64,000 nt of DNA from Rhodobacter sp. (GCA_027484985.1 JAIXRW010000025.1:84875-148874), one strand, 5' to 3'; positions 8,746 through 18,079 are shown, counted from the stretch's first letter. Notes: generated by a model not told the origin, from the letters alone. Program-made: numbers and translations.

Positions 8746-10182
8746 TCAGCCTGCCATCGGGGCGCGGCGGGCGGCCCATGGGGCGGCGCGTTCCAGTTCG
8801 GCGCAGAGGGAGATCAGGGTTTCATCGGCCCCGAAGGGGGCGGCGAGGTGGATGCCGATGGGCAGGCCGGTGGAGGATTGGCCCAAGGGAACCGAGGCTG
8901 CGGGTTGGCCGCTGGCGTTGAATACGGCGCAGAAGGGGGAATAGGGGAACACGCCTTCGGGGCCCATGCGGTAGGCGAGGTAATCTTCGGTCGTATGGGC
9001 GAAGCGGCCGACAAGGGCGGGGGGTTCGGCCAAGGTGGCCGACAGGATGATATCGGTTCCGGTATCTTCGAAGGCATGGGCCATCTGGCGGCCGAAGGCA
9101 TGGATTTCGCCCACGGCTTCAAGATAGCGGGTGGGGTGCAGGGTTTCGGCATAGGCCATGGCCCCGCGAGAGACGCCCTCGACCAGGGTTTCGGGGTCGC
9201 GGCCTTTCAGCGCCGAGCGGACCGACAGGGCGGTGCCGATGCCGACGATATCGGTCCATGCGCGCATCATCATGGGCACATCGGCCTTTGGGCAGCCGGT
9301 TGTGACGTGGTGGCCGAGGGATTCGAGCAATTGGCCCGCATCGCGCACGGCGGCGGCGACCTCGGGGTCAATCGGGGTGCCGGTGAAGGTGGTGTCGCAA
9401 AGCATGACGCGCAGGCGGCGGGGCGGGCGGCTGATGGCGTCGGCGTGTGAGCGGTGAAGGGGCGGGGCGACATAGGGCGCGCCAAGGTCGGGGCCCATGC
9501 AGGCGTCGAGCATGGTGGCGGTGTCGCGGACCGAACGGGTGAGGAAGCCGTCGATCGCCATGCCGGCCCAGCCTTCGCCGGCATAGGGGCCATCGGGCAG
9601 GCGGGCGCGGGTGGGTTTGAAGCCGAAGAGCCCGCAGCTTGAGGCGGGGATGCGGACCGAGCCGCCGCCATCGGAGCCATGGGCGAAGGCGACGATGCCC
9701 GCCGCCACCGCTGCCCCCGCGCCGCCGGATGAGCCGCCCGAGGTGTGGTCGAGATTCCACGGGTTGCGGGTGGGGCCGCCATAGACGGCGGATTCGGTTG
9801 CGGCGCCGATGCCGCCTTCGGGGCTGGTCGTGCGGCCGAAGGTGACGACTCCGGTCGCGGCGATGCGGTCGAAGATGGCCGAGTTCTGCTTGTAGCGCGT
9901 GTTGGCGAAAAGGCGCGAGCCGTTGTGGCTGGGAAAGTCGATCGCCTCGGCCCCGAGGTCTTTCAGAAGGAAGGGCAGGCCACGGAAGGGGCCATGGGGC
10001 AGGCCGCGTTCGATGGCGCGGCGGGCGGCCTCTTCCTGCACCAGCACCAGGGCGTTGAGGGCGGGGTTGCGTTTGGCCACCGCGGCAAGGGCGGCGTCGA
10101 GCAGTTCGGTGGGGGTGATATCGCCCCGTGCGACCCATTGGGCCAGTTCGGTTGCGTCTTCCGCGCCAAGGTCGCCGATCAT
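8746..10182 (-). CDS. Amidase-signature family protein, first gene of the amidase pair
   Basis: From [13 protein letters not shown] the protein has 478 residues with catalytic Lys74 (FLLKDLG), the GGSSGGAG loop and [12 protein letters not shown] carrying the nucleophile. It differs clearly in sequence from the amidase gene downstream, so the pair is not a recent duplication. Substrate unknown. The start was set at the ATG preceded by GACAGGAGC, a good ribosome-binding site; longer reading frames upstream run through a copy of the dispersed GAGTATTTGGG motif and are not protein-like. Confidence 0.88.
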   Translation of the reverse strand: MIGDLGAEDATELAQWVARGDITPTELLDAALAAVAKRNPALNALVLVQEEAARRAIERGLPHGPFRGLPFLLKDLGAEAIDFPSHNGSRLFANTRYKQNSAIFDRIAATGVVTFGRTTSPEGGIGAATESAVYGGPTRNPWNLDHTSGGSSGGAGAAVAAGIVAFAHGSDGGGSVRIPASSCGLFGFKPTRARLPDGPYAGEGWAGMAIDGFLTRSVRDTATMLDACMGPDLGAPYVAPPLHRSHADAISRPPRRLRVMLCDTTFTGTPIDPEVAAAVRDAGQLLESLGHHVTTGCPKADVPMMMRAWTDIVGIGTALSVRSALKGRDPETLVEGVSRGAMAYAETLHPTRYLEAVGEIHAFGRQMAHAFEDTGTDIILSATLAEPPALVGRFAHTTEDYLAYRMGPEGVFPYSPFCAVFNASGQPAASVPLGQSSTGLPIGIHLAAPFGADETLISLCAELERAAPWAARRAPMAG

Positions 10183-10314
10183 GGGATGCTCCTGTCTTTG
10201 GGGCAGGGTGGCGGGGGAATGCGGGGCGGGCATGCCCCCGCGCGGCGCGGGGTGTCGGTTTTGGGCCTTGCCGTCGGACCGGGGGGCGTGCGCCGCCCCC
10301 CGGCCCCCCCTGCG

Positions 10315-10339
10315 GAGTATTTGGGCAAAGGTGAAGGGG
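10315..10339 (+). repeat. Copy of the dispersed GAGTATTTGGGCAAAGGTG motif
   Basis: A full copy of the motif runs into GAAGGGGG and lies upstream of the amidase pair, preceded by a C/G-rich block (GCCGCCCCCCGGCCCCCCC). It is in the same orientation as the first copy at 722. Confidence 0.85.
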
Positions 10340-10405
10340 GAAGGGCCATCGCGGATGGGGCGCGGCCACCCCTGGTGGCGGGCGCGGGGCAATCATTGCT
10401 TTGGC

Positions 10406-10702
10406 TTAGTCGAGCCGCATGTCCTTGCGGAAGGTGCCGTCGCGGGAAAAGACGAGGATGCGGCGGTCGGTGGTGGTGATGACGATGTAATCGGGGCCGA
10501 GGGTGAAGGACTGGGCCACGGCGCCATCGGGCAGGGTCAGGTTTTCGGGCAGGGGAATGGCGTTGCCATCGGGCATGCGGGTGACAATCACCGCCACGAT
10601 GGTTATGACGGCGGCGATCATCGTGACCAGAAGCACGATCACGAGAGTTTTGAGCAATTTCAGACCCGGCGGCAGTGCCTGGGGTTCGGGAGCGTCGTCC
10701 AT
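10406..10702 (-). CDS. Small single-pass membrane protein (DUF6476-like)
   Basis: The 98-residue protein has a cytoplasmic N-terminus (MDDAPEPQALPPG), one strongly hydrophobic helix at about residues 18-42 (IVLLVTMIAAVITIVAVIV), and a periplasmic-type tail with PENLTLPDGAVAQSF and a ITTTDRRILVFSRDG beta-rich stretch. It resembles a small family found beside rluD in Rhodobacteraceae; function unknown. Its ATG overlaps the divergent ATG of rluD by two bases (CATG), an unusually tight divergent arrangement. Confidence 0.75.
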   Translation of the reverse strand: MDDAPEPQALPPGLKLLKTLVIVLLVTMIAAVITIVAVIVTRMPDGNAIPLPENLTLPDGAVAQSFTLGPDYIVITTTDRRILVFSRDGTFRKDMRLD

Positions 10703-11759
10703 GCCAGCCCTTTCCGAGACGGATGCCCTGCTGACCGTGGTGATCGGGCAGGATCCGCCTGACCGGCTTGATAAGGCCTTGGCGCGCGAGGTGCCAGAGG
10801 AAGCGGCGCTGTCCCGGTCGCGGTTGATGAAGATGATCGCGGAAGGCGACGTGCTGCGGGACGGGGTGGCGGTGACGGACCCCAAGACCCGGGTGGCCGA
10901 GGGCGAGGTTTACGCGCTGGTTCTGGCACCGGCCGAGGATTATGACGCCCGTCCGCAGGATATTCCGCTGGTCGTGGTTTACGAGGATGACGCGCTGATC
11001 GTGATCGACAAGCCTGCGGGGATGGTGGTGCATCCCGCCCCCGGCACGCCGGAGGGCACGCTGGTGAATGCGCTGCTGCATCATTGCGGTGATACGCTGT
11101 CGGGGATCGGCGGGGAAAAGCGCCCCGGGATCGTGCACCGGATCGACAAGGATACGACGGGGCTTCTGGTCGTGGCCAAGACCGACCGCGCCCATCACGG
11201 GCTGGCGGCGCAGTTCGAGGCGCATACGGTCAACCGCCATTACATCGCCCTTGTCCATGGCACGCCCGATGCCGCCGATCCGCGCCTGCGCGGGATGAAG
11301 GGGGTGAGCTTCGAGGCGGGCGGGATCGTCAAGATCGTCACCGGCCTTGCGCGGCACAAGACCGACCGGCAGCGGCAGGCGGTGGTGTGGGATGGCGCGG
11401 GGCGGCATGCGGTGACGCGGGCGCGGGTCTTGGAAAGCTATGGTGGCGGGCAGGCAGCGGGCGGGGCCGCGCTGGTGGAATGCTGGCTGGAAACCGGGCG
11501 GACGCACCAGATACGGGTGCATATGGCCCATGCGGGGCACGGGCTGCTGGGTGATCAGACCTATGGCGGCAAGCGGCGGCTGTCGCCGAAAGTGGTGGGT
11601 GACGGGGCGGCGGCTTTGGGCAACGGCTTTGCCCGGCAGGCGCTGCATGCGGCCTCGCTTGGGTTCGTGCATCCGGTGACGGGGGAAGAGATGCTGTTCG
11701 AGGCGGAATTGCCGCCCGACATGGCCGCGCTGATTGCTGCTTTGCAGGCGGGGGCCTGA
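10701..11759 (+). CDS. rluD: 23S rRNA pseudouridine synthase RluD family
   Basis: Residues 20-60 form an S4 RNA-binding domain (DRLDKALAR, LSRSRLMKMI, GDVLRDG). The catalytic domain follows, with HRIDKDTTGLLVVAK carrying the nucleophilic Asp149, and the C-terminal TGRTHQIRVH motif. This is the RluA/C/D architecture; the S4 domain and length (352 residues) favour RluD, which converts uridines of helix 69 of 23S rRNA. RluC or a related specificity cannot be excluded. Its start codon overlaps that of the divergent small membrane protein, so its promoter must lie inside that gene. Confidence 0.9.
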   Translation: MPALSETDALLTVVIGQDPPDRLDKALAREVPEEAALSRSRLMKMIAEGDVLRDGVAVTDPKTRVAEGEVYALVLAPAEDYDARPQDIPLVVVYEDDALIVIDKPAGMVVHPAPGTPEGTLVNALLHHCGDTLSGIGGEKRPGIVHRIDKDTTGLLVVAKTDRAHHGLAAQFEAHTVNRHYIALVHGTPDAADPRLRGMKGVSFEAGGIVKIVTGLARHKTDRQRQAVVWDGAGRHAVTRARVLESYGGGQAAGGAALVECWLETGRTHQIRVHMAHAGHGLLGDQTYGGKRRLSPKVVGDGAAALGNGFARQALHAASLGFVHPVTGEEMLFEAELPPDMAALIAALQAGA

Positions 11760-11932
11760 CGGGGCGTTCGGGGAACGGCACGGGGGCGGGCGCGTTCTGG
11801 CGGAGTATTGGGCGGGCTTTGGGGCGCCGGACGCGGTGAAACAATGGCTGACATCTGCGTGAGCGCAGCCAAGCGGTCCTTGGGCAGCAACGGAATCGTA
11901 ACCATGTGACGTTAAAGGTATGAGGCGGCGGG

Positions 11933-11961
11933 TTGAAAGCGCAGCCGACCATATCTAGATT
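11933..11961 (+). promoter_or_regulatory. Candidate housekeeping promoter of rpoH
   Basis: TTGAAA and TAGATT are separated by exactly 17 bases, about 50 bases before the rpoH ATG. Both hexamers match four or more consensus positions. A purine-rich ribosome-binding site (GGAGGAG) follows downstream. Confidence 0.45.
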
Positions 11962-12012
11962 TGCCGATCCTGCCGGGGCTGCAACCAGACCGGAGGAGAG
12001 AGAGGGGGCGAG

Positions 12013-12909
12013 ATGAGCACCTATACCAACCTTCCCGCGCCAAGCCCGGAACAGGGCTTGAACCGGTATCTTCAGGAAATCCGAAAGTTCCCGCTGCTGG
12101 AACCCGAGGAAGAATACATGCTGGCCAAACGCTGGGTGGACCACGAGGATGCGGGGGCCGCGCACCAGTTGGTCACCAGCCATCTGCGGTTGGCGGCCAA
12201 GATCGCCATGGGATATCGCGGCTATGGCCTGCCGCAGGCCGAGGTGATTTCCGAGGCGAATGTGGGCCTGATGCAGGCCGTGAAGCGGTTCGATCCCGAA
12301 AAGGGGTTCCGCCTTGCGACCTATGCGATGTGGTGGATCAGGGCGTCGATCCAGGAATATATCCTGCGGTCGTGGTCGCTGGTGAAGCTGGGCACCACCA
12401 GCGCGCAGAAGAAGCTGTTCTTCAACCTGCGCAAGGCCAAGGCCAAGCTGGGCGCGCTGGAAGAGGGCGACCTGCGCCCCGAGAATGTGGCCCAGATCGC
12501 CAAAGACCTGTCGGTGACGGAAGAAGAAGTCATCGACATGAACCGCCGCATGTCGGGGGCGGACGCGTCGCTGAACGCCACGGTGGGCGGCGACGGCGAG
12601 GGGGCCACCCAATGGCAGGACTGGCTTGAGGACGAGGACAGCGATCAGGCCGGCGCCTATGCCGAACGCGACGAGCTGGAATTGCGGCGTGGGCTGCTGG
12701 CACAGGCCATGGCGGTGCTGAACGAGCGTGAGCGCGATATCCTGATGCAGCGCCGGTTGGCCGAAACGCCGGTGACGCTGGAAGAACTGTCGGAAAGCTA
12801 TGGCGTCAGCCGGGAACGTATCCGCCAGATCGAGGTGCGCGCCTTTGAAAAGTTGCAGGCGCGGATGCGCGATCTGGCCAAGGTCAAGGGCATGGTCGTA
12901 CCGGCCTGA
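12013..12909 (+). CDS. rpoH: RNA polymerase sigma-32 factor RpoH
   Basis: The 298-residue protein has the sigma-70 region 2 core (SHLRLAAKIAMGYRGYGLP, MWWIRASIQEYILRSWSLVK), the diagnostic RpoH box QKKLFFNLR at residues 132-140, and region 4.2 with the helix-turn-helix VSRERIRQIEVRAFEKLQ. It directs RNA polymerase to heat-shock promoters. Many Rhodobacteraceae have two RpoH paralogues, and the sequence alone does not say which this is. A promoter with 17-bp spacing precedes it, and a hairpin with a T6 tail lies about 100 bases after it. Confidence 0.96.
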   Translation: MSTYTNLPAPSPEQGLNRYLQEIRKFPLLEPEEEYMLAKRWVDHEDAGAAHQLVTSHLRLAAKIAMGYRGYGLPQAEVISEANVGLMQAVKRFDPEKGFRLATYAMWWIRASIQEYILRSWSLVKLGTTSAQKKLFFNLRKAKAKLGALEEGDLRPENVAQIAKDLSVTEEEVIDMNRRMSGADASLNATVGGDGEGATQWQDWLEDEDSDQAGAYAERDELELRRGLLAQAMAVLNERERDILMQRRLAETPVTLEELSESYGVSRERIRQIEVRAFEKLQARMRDLAKVKGMVVPA

Positions 12910-13010
12910 TTGGCGCGCGGCACGGGCATTCCTGCGCAAGCGGGGTGCCCGGCTGCTGCGGGCGGGCGAGGCGGTTCCGGGCTTTGCTTGGCTGGATTTC
13001 ATCGGGCTGT

Positions 13011-13036
13011 CACCTCCGCGAAAGCGGGGGTTTTTT
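13011..13036 (+). terminator. Terminator-like hairpin after rpoH
   Basis: CCTCCGC, loop GAAA, GCGGGGG, then TTTTTTC. The stem is also a variant of the palindromic repeat that follows, so the repeat family may serve as terminator. Confidence 0.6.
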
Positions 13037-13127
13037 CTTGCTGTCATGGCCGCGAAAGCGGTGATCTTTGTCGGTTAGCGTTCTGCGCGCTTAGCGGCTG
13101 GGGTTGGTGACGGGTTGTGCTGTGGGA

Positions 13128-13152
13128 GATCCCCGCTTGCGCGGGGATGACA
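13128..13152 (+). repeat. ATCCCCGC palindrome, copy 1
   Basis: GATCCCCGC, TTGC, GCGGGGATGACA: an 8-bp-arm palindrome with a fixed TGACA tail. Preceded by TGTGGGA as in copy 3. Confidence 0.75.
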
Positions 13153-13175
13153 GGGGGGTGGGGATTCTGTCCAGC

Positions 13176-13200
13176 TGTCATCCCCGCGAACGCGGGGATC
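13176..13200 (-). repeat. ATCCCCGC palindrome, copy 2 (inverted)
   Basis: TGTCATCCCCGC, GAAC, GCGGGGATC: the same unit as copy 1 in the opposite orientation, 23 bases further on, so copies 1 and 2 could also pair with each other. Confidence 0.75.
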
Positions 13201-13260
13201 TTTGTCAGTTTGGGTCATGCGCGCTTTGCGGCTGGGGGTGTGGCGGGTTGGGCTGTGGGA

Positions 13261-13285
13261 GATCCCCGCTTGCGCTGGGATGGCA
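13261..13285 (+). repeat. ATCCCCGC palindrome, copy 3
   Basis: GATCCCCGC, TTGC, GCTGGGATGGCAG with two changes. The 30 bases before it (GCGCGCTTTGCGGCTGGGG...) resemble those before copy 1, so a longer segment of about 130 bp has been duplicated. Confidence 0.7.
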
Positions 13286-13506
13286 GGGGGGCGTGGTCTT
13301 TCGGCGCGGGTATTGTCGGGCTGTCATCCCGGCGCAGGGGGAGGCGGGACATATCGGCGCGGGAGGGTGGCTGTGGCGAACGGATTGCGGTATCTAGCCT
13401 TTCGACCGCGCGGCGCCGTTCCGTGCCCGAGGCTTTTTGATGATCCGTCTTGGCCGGTTGACCGTTCGGGCCAGCCGCCAGGACGCCCCGACCGGGAGTG
13501 CTGCCG

Positions 13507-14199
13507 ATGACGATGCTTGAGACCTTCCTCAAACCGATGCACCGCGAGGGCTATCCTTTTGTGGCCGCTTTTGCCGTGGCGACGCTGGTGCTGTTCTGGA
13601 TATGGGAGCCGCTCGGCTGGGCCGGTGTGGGGCTGACCGTCTGGTGCTATTACTTCTTCCGCGATCCCAAGCGAGCGGTGCCGTTAAATACGGGGCTGAT
13701 GGTTTCGCCGGCCGACGGGGTGGTTTCCTTGATCGAACGCGCCGTCCCGCCCGAGGAACTGGGCATGGGCCCGGACGCCCTGATGCGGGTGTCGGTGTTC
13801 ATGTCGGTCTTCAACTGCCATGTGAACCGCGCCCCCATTGCGGGCCGCGTGGCCGAAATCGCCTATCGGCCCGGCAAGTTCTTCAATGCCGCGATGGACA
13901 AGGCCTCGATCGACAACGAGCGCAATTCGCTGCGGATCGACATGGCCGATGGCCGGTCGATCGCGGTGGTGCAGATCGCGGGGCTGGTGGCGCGGCGGAT
14001 CGTCTGCTTTGCCGTCAAGGGGCAGGAACTGCGGACGGGCGAGCGGTTCGGGCTGATCCGCTTTGGATCGCGGCTGGATATCTATCTGCCTGACGGGGTC
14101 GAACCGCAGGTGGCGCTGGGGCAGAACTGCGTGGCGGGCGAGACGGTGATCGCGGTGCTGGGGCAGGCGGCCCCGCAGCGCATGGCGCGGATGGAGTGA
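13507..14199 (+). CDS. psd: Phosphatidylserine decarboxylase (short, archaeal/alphaproteobacterial type)
   Basis: The 230-residue protein has an N-terminal hydrophobic anchor (about 18-50), then [13 protein letters not shown] and [11 protein letters not shown] of the PSD family. The self-cleavage site RFGSRLD places the pyruvoyl-forming Ser at residue 188, with Gly187 as the last residue of the beta chain. It decarboxylates phosphatidylserine to phosphatidylethanolamine at the inner membrane. The start was set at the ATG at 13507; an in-frame GTG nine bases earlier and an ATG at 13513 are alternatives. It overlaps or abuts pssA, the preceding step of the pathway. Confidence 0.93.
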   Translation: MTMLETFLKPMHREGYPFVAAFAVATLVLFWIWEPLGWAGVGLTVWCYYFFRDPKRAVPLNTGLMVSPADGVVSLIERAVPPEELGMGPDALMRVSVFMSVFNCHVNRAPIAGRVAEIAYRPGKFFNAAMDKASIDNERNSLRIDMADGRSIAVVQIAGLVARRIVCFAVKGQELRTGERFGLIRFGSRLDIYLPDGVEPQVALGQNCVAGETVIAVLGQAAPQRMARME

Positions 14200-14204
14200 C
14201 GGGC

Positions 14205-14966
14205 ATGGACGCGCCCCACAACGTGGCCCCGCCGCCGCGCCGCAAGCTGCATATCCTGCATCTGCTGCCCAACCTCGTCTCGATCCTTGGCTTGTGTTCG
14301 GGGCTGACGGCCATCCGCTTTGCAGTGGACGGGCGCTACGCCACGGCGATTGCGCTGATCGGGCTGGCGGCGGCGCTGGATGCGCTGGACGGGCGGCTGG
14401 CGCGGATGCTGAAATCGGAAAGCGCGATCGGGGCCGAACTGGACAGTCTGGGTGATTTCGTCAATTTCGGCGTCACGCCCGCGCTGGTGCTGTTCTTCTG
14501 GGGGCTTGATGGCGAGGCGTCGCTGGGCTGGATTGCGGCGTTGATCTATGCGGTGTGCTGCATGTTGCGGCTGGCGCGGTTCAACGTGGGCAACAAGGTG
14601 GCGGCGGGGCAGGAACCTGCGGAACGCACCACCTTTATCGGCGTGCCAAGCCCGGCGGGGGCCATGCTGGTGCTGGCGCCGATGTATCTTTCCTTTTGCT
14701 GGCAGGGCGGGTTGAAGGTGCCGGGGCCGGCCATTGCGCTGTGGATGGTGGCGATGGGCGCGCTGATGATCAGCCGGATCAGGACACCCTCGCTCAAACG
14801 GGTGACGGTCTATGCAGAGAATGCCAAATACATCCTTGTGGGCGGGGCGGCGGTGGTGGCGGCCCTGCTGACCTATCCTTGGGTCACGCTTCTGGGGCTG
14901 GTCGGGGCCTATCTGGTGGCGATCCTGCTGGTGTGGCGACGCGGGGGCGGGGCCGGGCAATCGTGA
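14205..14966 (+). CDS. pssA: CDP-diacylglycerol-serine O-phosphatidyltransferase
   Basis: The CDP-alcohol phosphatidyltransferase signature is complete: D62-G63-x2-A66-R67-x8-G76-x3-D80-x3-D84. Around it are six to eight hydrophobic segments. The enzyme makes phosphatidylserine from CDP-diacylglycerol and serine in the inner membrane and feeds psd, five bases upstream in the same operon. The start at ATG 14205 is preferred; a GTG at 14196 overlapping the psd stop would also work. The order psd-pssA is usual in alphaproteobacteria. Confidence 0.93.
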   Translation: MDAPHNVAPPPRRKLHILHLLPNLVSILGLCSGLTAIRFAVDGRYATAIALIGLAAALDALDGRLARMLKSESAIGAELDSLGDFVNFGVTPALVLFFWGLDGEASLGWIAALIYAVCCMLRLARFNVGNKVAAGQEPAERTTFIGVPSPAGAMLVLAPMYLSFCWQGGLKVPGPAIALWMVAMGALMISRIRTPSLKRVTVYAENAKYILVGGAAVVAALLTYPWVTLLGLVGAYLVAILLVWRRGGGAGQS

Positions 14967-15055
14967 CGCGGGGCGTGATGCGGGGCGTGCCAAGGCTTGC
15001 CACCGGGGCGCGGTTTCCCTAGCGTCGGCGCGGAATGTTCTGAAAGGATACCACG

Positions 15056-16039
15056 ATGAAAACCGTCCGCTGGGGCGTGCTTGGCAATGCCAAATTCGCG
15101 CGCGAACAGATGGCCCCCGCCATTCACATGGCCGAACATGCCGAGCTGGTCGCGCTGGGCACTTCGGCCCCCGGGGCGGCGACGGGGTGGGATTTCTGCC
15201 CGTCGCTGAAACAGGTGAGTTACGAGGCGCTGCTGGCCGATCCGACGATCGACGCGGTCTATATTCCGCTGCCGAACCATGTGCATGTGGAATGGACACT
15301 GAAGGCGGTGGCGGCGGGCAAGCACGTGCTGACCGAAAAGCCGATTTCGATGACCGCGGCCGAGATCGACACGCTGATCGCGGCGCGCGACAAGGCGGGG
15401 CTTCTGGTGGCCGAGGCCTATATGATCGTGCACCATCCGCAGTGGATCAGGGCGCGCGAACTGGTGCAGGGCGGGGCCATCGGGCGGCTGCGCCATGTGG
15501 ATGCGTTTTTCAGCTACAACAACGCGGATGAACCCGAAAACATCCGCAACCGCCCCGATACGGGCGGCGGCGGTATCCGGGACATCGGGGTTTACACTTA
15601 TGGCTCGGCGCGGTTCGTGACGGGGGCCGAGGCGGTGGACCTGTCCTGCCGGATGATCCGCGAGAATGGCGTCGATGTCTGGGCCGAGGTGGATGCCATC
15701 CTTGAGGGGCCGCTGGGGCGGGCGACCTATACCGCCATGACCTCGATGCGGATGCAGAACCGGCAGGAAGTGACGTTCCACGGCGACAAGGGCTTGCTGA
15801 AAGTGGCCAACGGGCCGTTCAACGCCAACCTGTTTGCCGAGGCGCGGATCGAATTGCATAACGGCCAGACGGTGACGAGCGAGCGTTGGCCGAGCGCGAA
15901 CCATTACAAGTTGCAGGTCGAGAATTTCGGGCGCAGCATCCGCACGGGTGCCGCCTATCCCTGCCCGCTGGAGTTTACCCGCGGGACACAGGCGATGATC
16001 GACGCGGCCTTTGCCACGGCGCGCGAGATTTCGCTTTAG
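15056..16039 (+). CDS. Gfo/Idh/MocA family oxidoreductase
   Basis: A 327-residue protein with an N-terminal Rossmann start (RWGVLGNAKFAR), the family's EKP motif (HVLTEKPISM) that positions NAD(P), and the C-terminal alpha/beta domain with GGGGIRDIGVYTYGSARFV. Members oxidise or dehydrogenate sugars, inositols and related alcohols; the substrate cannot be told. It has its own ribosome-binding site (GAAAGGA) 90 bases after pssA and could be a separate unit. No sugar transporter lies nearby to hint at a pathway. Confidence 0.85.
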   Translation: MKTVRWGVLGNAKFAREQMAPAIHMAEHAELVALGTSAPGAATGWDFCPSLKQVSYEALLADPTIDAVYIPLPNHVHVEWTLKAVAAGKHVLTEKPISMTAAEIDTLIAARDKAGLLVAEAYMIVHHPQWIRARELVQGGAIGRLRHVDAFFSYNNADEPENIRNRPDTGGGGIRDIGVYTYGSARFVTGAEAVDLSCRMIRENGVDVWAEVDAILEGPLGRATYTAMTSMRMQNRQEVTFHGDKGLLKVANGPFNANLFAEARIELHNGQTVTSERWPSANHYKLQVENFGRSIRTGAAYPCPLEFTRGTQAMIDAAFATAREISL

Positions 16040-16119
16040 GCGCCATTCCGGCAGGGGTGGTTTTGGCTGAGGCGGCGCGGGGGGCCAGCCCCCCGTCTGC
16101 CTGCGGCAGACTCCCCCCG

Positions 16120-16203
16120 GGATATTTGGGCCAGTGTGAAAGGGAAAGGGCGCGGGGTGAACCCTCTGCGCCCTTTTCACATTCGTTCAAATATCCTCGG
16201 GGG
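16120..16203. repeat. Facing pair of the dispersed motif (GGATATTTGGGC... variant)
   Basis: A forward copy (16120-16143, GGATATTTGGGCCAGTGTGA) and a reverse copy (16171-16200, ending in CAAATATCCTC) face each other between convergent genes. The arms are imperfectly complementary, unlike the perfect pair at 722-780. GC-rich hairpins (GGGGGGCCAGCCCCCC, CTGCCTGCGGCAG) flank it. Confidence 0.75.
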
Positions 16204-16252
16204 AGGACGCGCCCGAAGGCGCGGCCCGGGGGGCGAGCCCCCCGCCCTGCGG

Positions 16253-18079
16253 TCAGTCTTCCATCGCTTCAAGCTCGTCGATGAAGCCTGCGATCATCGA
16301 CAGGCCCTTGTCCCAGAATTTGGGATCGGAGGCGTCGAGGCCGAAGGGGGCGAGCAGGTCCTTGTGGTGTTTCGAGCCGCCCGCCTTGAGCATGTCGAAA
16401 TACTTGGTCTGGAAGTCGGGCAGGCCGCTTTCATAGGCGGCGTAAAGCGCGTTCACGAGGCCGTCGCCGAAGGCGTAGGCATAGACGTAGAAGGGCGAGT
16501 GGACGAAATGGGGGATATAGGCCCAGAAGGTTTCATACCCGTCCATGAAGTCGAACGCATCGCCCAGCGATTGCGCCTGAACCGACATCCACAGCGCGTT
16601 GATGTCGTCGGGGGTCAGTTCCCCTTCGCGCCGCGCGGCGTGGAGTTTACATTCGAAATCGTAAAAGGCGATCTGGCGGACGACCGTGTTGATCATATCC
16701 TCGACCTTGCCGGCGAGCAGGGTCTTTCGTTCGGCCTTGGTCTTGGCGCCGTCGAGCAGTTTGCGGAAGGTGAGCATCTCGCCAAAGACGCTGGCGGTTT
16801 CGGCGAGGGTGAGGGGGGTGGAGGAGAGAAGCTCGCCCTGGCCTGCGGCCAGCACCTGATGGACGCCGTGGCCGAGTTCATGGGCCAGCGTCATCACATC
16901 GCGCGGTTTGCCAAGGTAGTTGAGCATGACGTAAGGATGCACGGTGGTGACGGTGGGGTGGGCAAAGGCGCCCGGCGCCTTGCCGGGTTTGACGTCTGCG
17001 TCGATCCAGCCCTTTTCGAAGAAGGGTTTGGCAAGGTTGGCCATTTCGGGGGCAAAGGCGCCATAGGCATCCATCACCATGGCCTTGGCGCTGTCCCAAT
17101 CGACGGTCTTGGGGGTGTCGATCGGCAGGGGGGCGTTGCGGTCCCAGATTTGCAGTTTTTCCAGCCCCATCCATTTGGCTTTCAGCCGGTAGTAGCGGTG
17201 CGACAGCTTGGGGTAGGCCGCGACCACGGCGTTGCGCAGCGCCTCGACCACTTCGGGTTCGACATGGTTTGACAGGTGCCGCCCCGTCTGGGGGGTAGGC
17301 ATCTTGCGCCAGCGGTCCTCGATTTCCTTTTCCTTGGCCAGCGTGTTGTGGACGCGGGCGAAGAGTTTGATGTTCTTGTCGAAAACGGCGGCCAGCGCGC
17401 GGGCGGCGGCTTCGCGTTTCGTGCGGTCAGCATCGGTAAGCAGGTTGAGCGTGGCCTCGAGGTTCAGGTCATCTTCTTCGCCTGCGACCTTGAACATCAG
17501 GCCGGCCATGGTTTCGTCGAACAGGCGGTTCCATGCGGCGCTGCCCACCGAGGACTGGTCGTGCAGGAATTTTTCCAGCTCGTCCGAAAGCTGGTAGGGG
17601 CGCATGGCGCGCATGCGGTCGAAGACGGGTTTGTAACGGGCAAGGGCGGCGTTCTGGGCGAGGAGGTTTGCGAGGTGGGTTTCATCCAGGCGGTTGAATT
17701 CGAGGGTGAAGAACACGAGCGGCGTGGTGAAGGTGGTGATGCTGTCCTGCGCGTCGGCCATGAACTTGGCGCGGTCGCTGTCCATCGTGTTCTGGTAATA
17801 GCGCAGGCCCGCATAGGACATGATGCGCCCCGCGATCACGTCGATCTGTTCGTATTGCTGCACGCAGGCCAGCAGGGCGCTTGCATCAAGACTGCCGAGT
17901 TTGCCTTCGTAGGTGGTGGCAAAGGTGGCGCAGGCGGTTTCGAGCCATGCCATATCGCGGGTGAATTCGGGCGCATCGGGGGCGGGGTAAAGGTCGGTCA
18001 GGTCCCAGTCGGGCAGGTTGCCGAAAGCGCCCGAGGTGGCGTTGGCGTCGAAGACGGGACGGGGCAGCGGGAGCGTCAT
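16253..18079 (-). CDS. pepF: M3-family oligoendopeptidase F
   Basis: The 608-residue protein has the zinc-metallopeptidase motif H400-E-L-G-H404 (LAHELGHGVHQ), the downstream Glu-containing helix (ETASVFGEMLTF), and the PepF-type N-terminus (DWDLTDLYPAPDAPEF). It cleaves short peptides in the cytoplasm, probably in peptide turnover. The start was set at MTLPLPRPVF; a longer frame upstream is Pro-rich and not conserved-looking. It stands alone, convergent with the oxidoreductase gene. Confidence 0.93.
   Translation of the reverse strand: MTLPLPRPVFDANATSGAFGNLPDWDLTDLYPAPDAPEFTRDMAWLETACATFATTYEGKLGSLDASALLACVQQYEQIDVIAGRIMSYAGLRYYQNTMDSDRAKFMADAQDSITTFTTPLVFFTLEFNRLDETHLANLLAQNAALARYKPVFDRMRAMRPYQLSDELEKFLHDQSSVGSAAWNRLFDETMAGLMFKVAGEEDDLNLEATLNLLTDADRTKREAAARALAAVFDKNIKLFARVHNTLAKEKEIEDRWRKMPTPQTGRHLSNHVEPEVVEALRNAVVAAYPKLSHRYYRLKAKWMGLEKLQIWDRNAPLPIDTPKTVDWDSAKAMVMDAYGAFAPEMANLAKPFFEKGWIDADVKPGKAPGAFAHPTVTTVHPYVMLNYLGKPRDVMTLAHELGHGVHQVLAAGQGELLSSTPLTLAETASVFGEMLTFRKLLDGAKTKAERKTLLAGKVEDMINTVVRQIAFYDFECKLHAARREGELTPDDINALWMSVQAQSLGDAFDFMDGYETFWAYIPHFVHSPFYVYAYAFGDGLVNALYAAYESGLPDFQTKYFDMLKAGGSKHHKDLLAPFGLDASDPKFWDKGLSMIAGFIDELEAMED

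Larger units (their letters stand above)
12910..13506 (+). other. Intergenic region between rpoH and psd, rich in palindromic repeats
   Basis: About 600 bases without a supported gene. It holds a terminator-like hairpin, then at least three copies of a 25-bp palindrome of type GATCCCCGC...GCGGGGATGACA, plus degenerate copies (CTGTCATGGCCGCGAAAGCGG near 13041, CTGTCATCCCGGCG at 13321). Short open frames here have no recognisable protein content. Confidence 0.6.

Noticed and set aside
10179..11672. A long minus-strand frame covering rluD
   Set aside because: rluD has complete family motifs; the antisense frame has none.
11876..11905. Heat-shock (sigma-32) promoter before rpoH (CTTG ... CCATGT)
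   Set aside because: The spacing is 19 bases, outside the usual range; the TTGAAA/TAGATT pair downstream is a better candidate.
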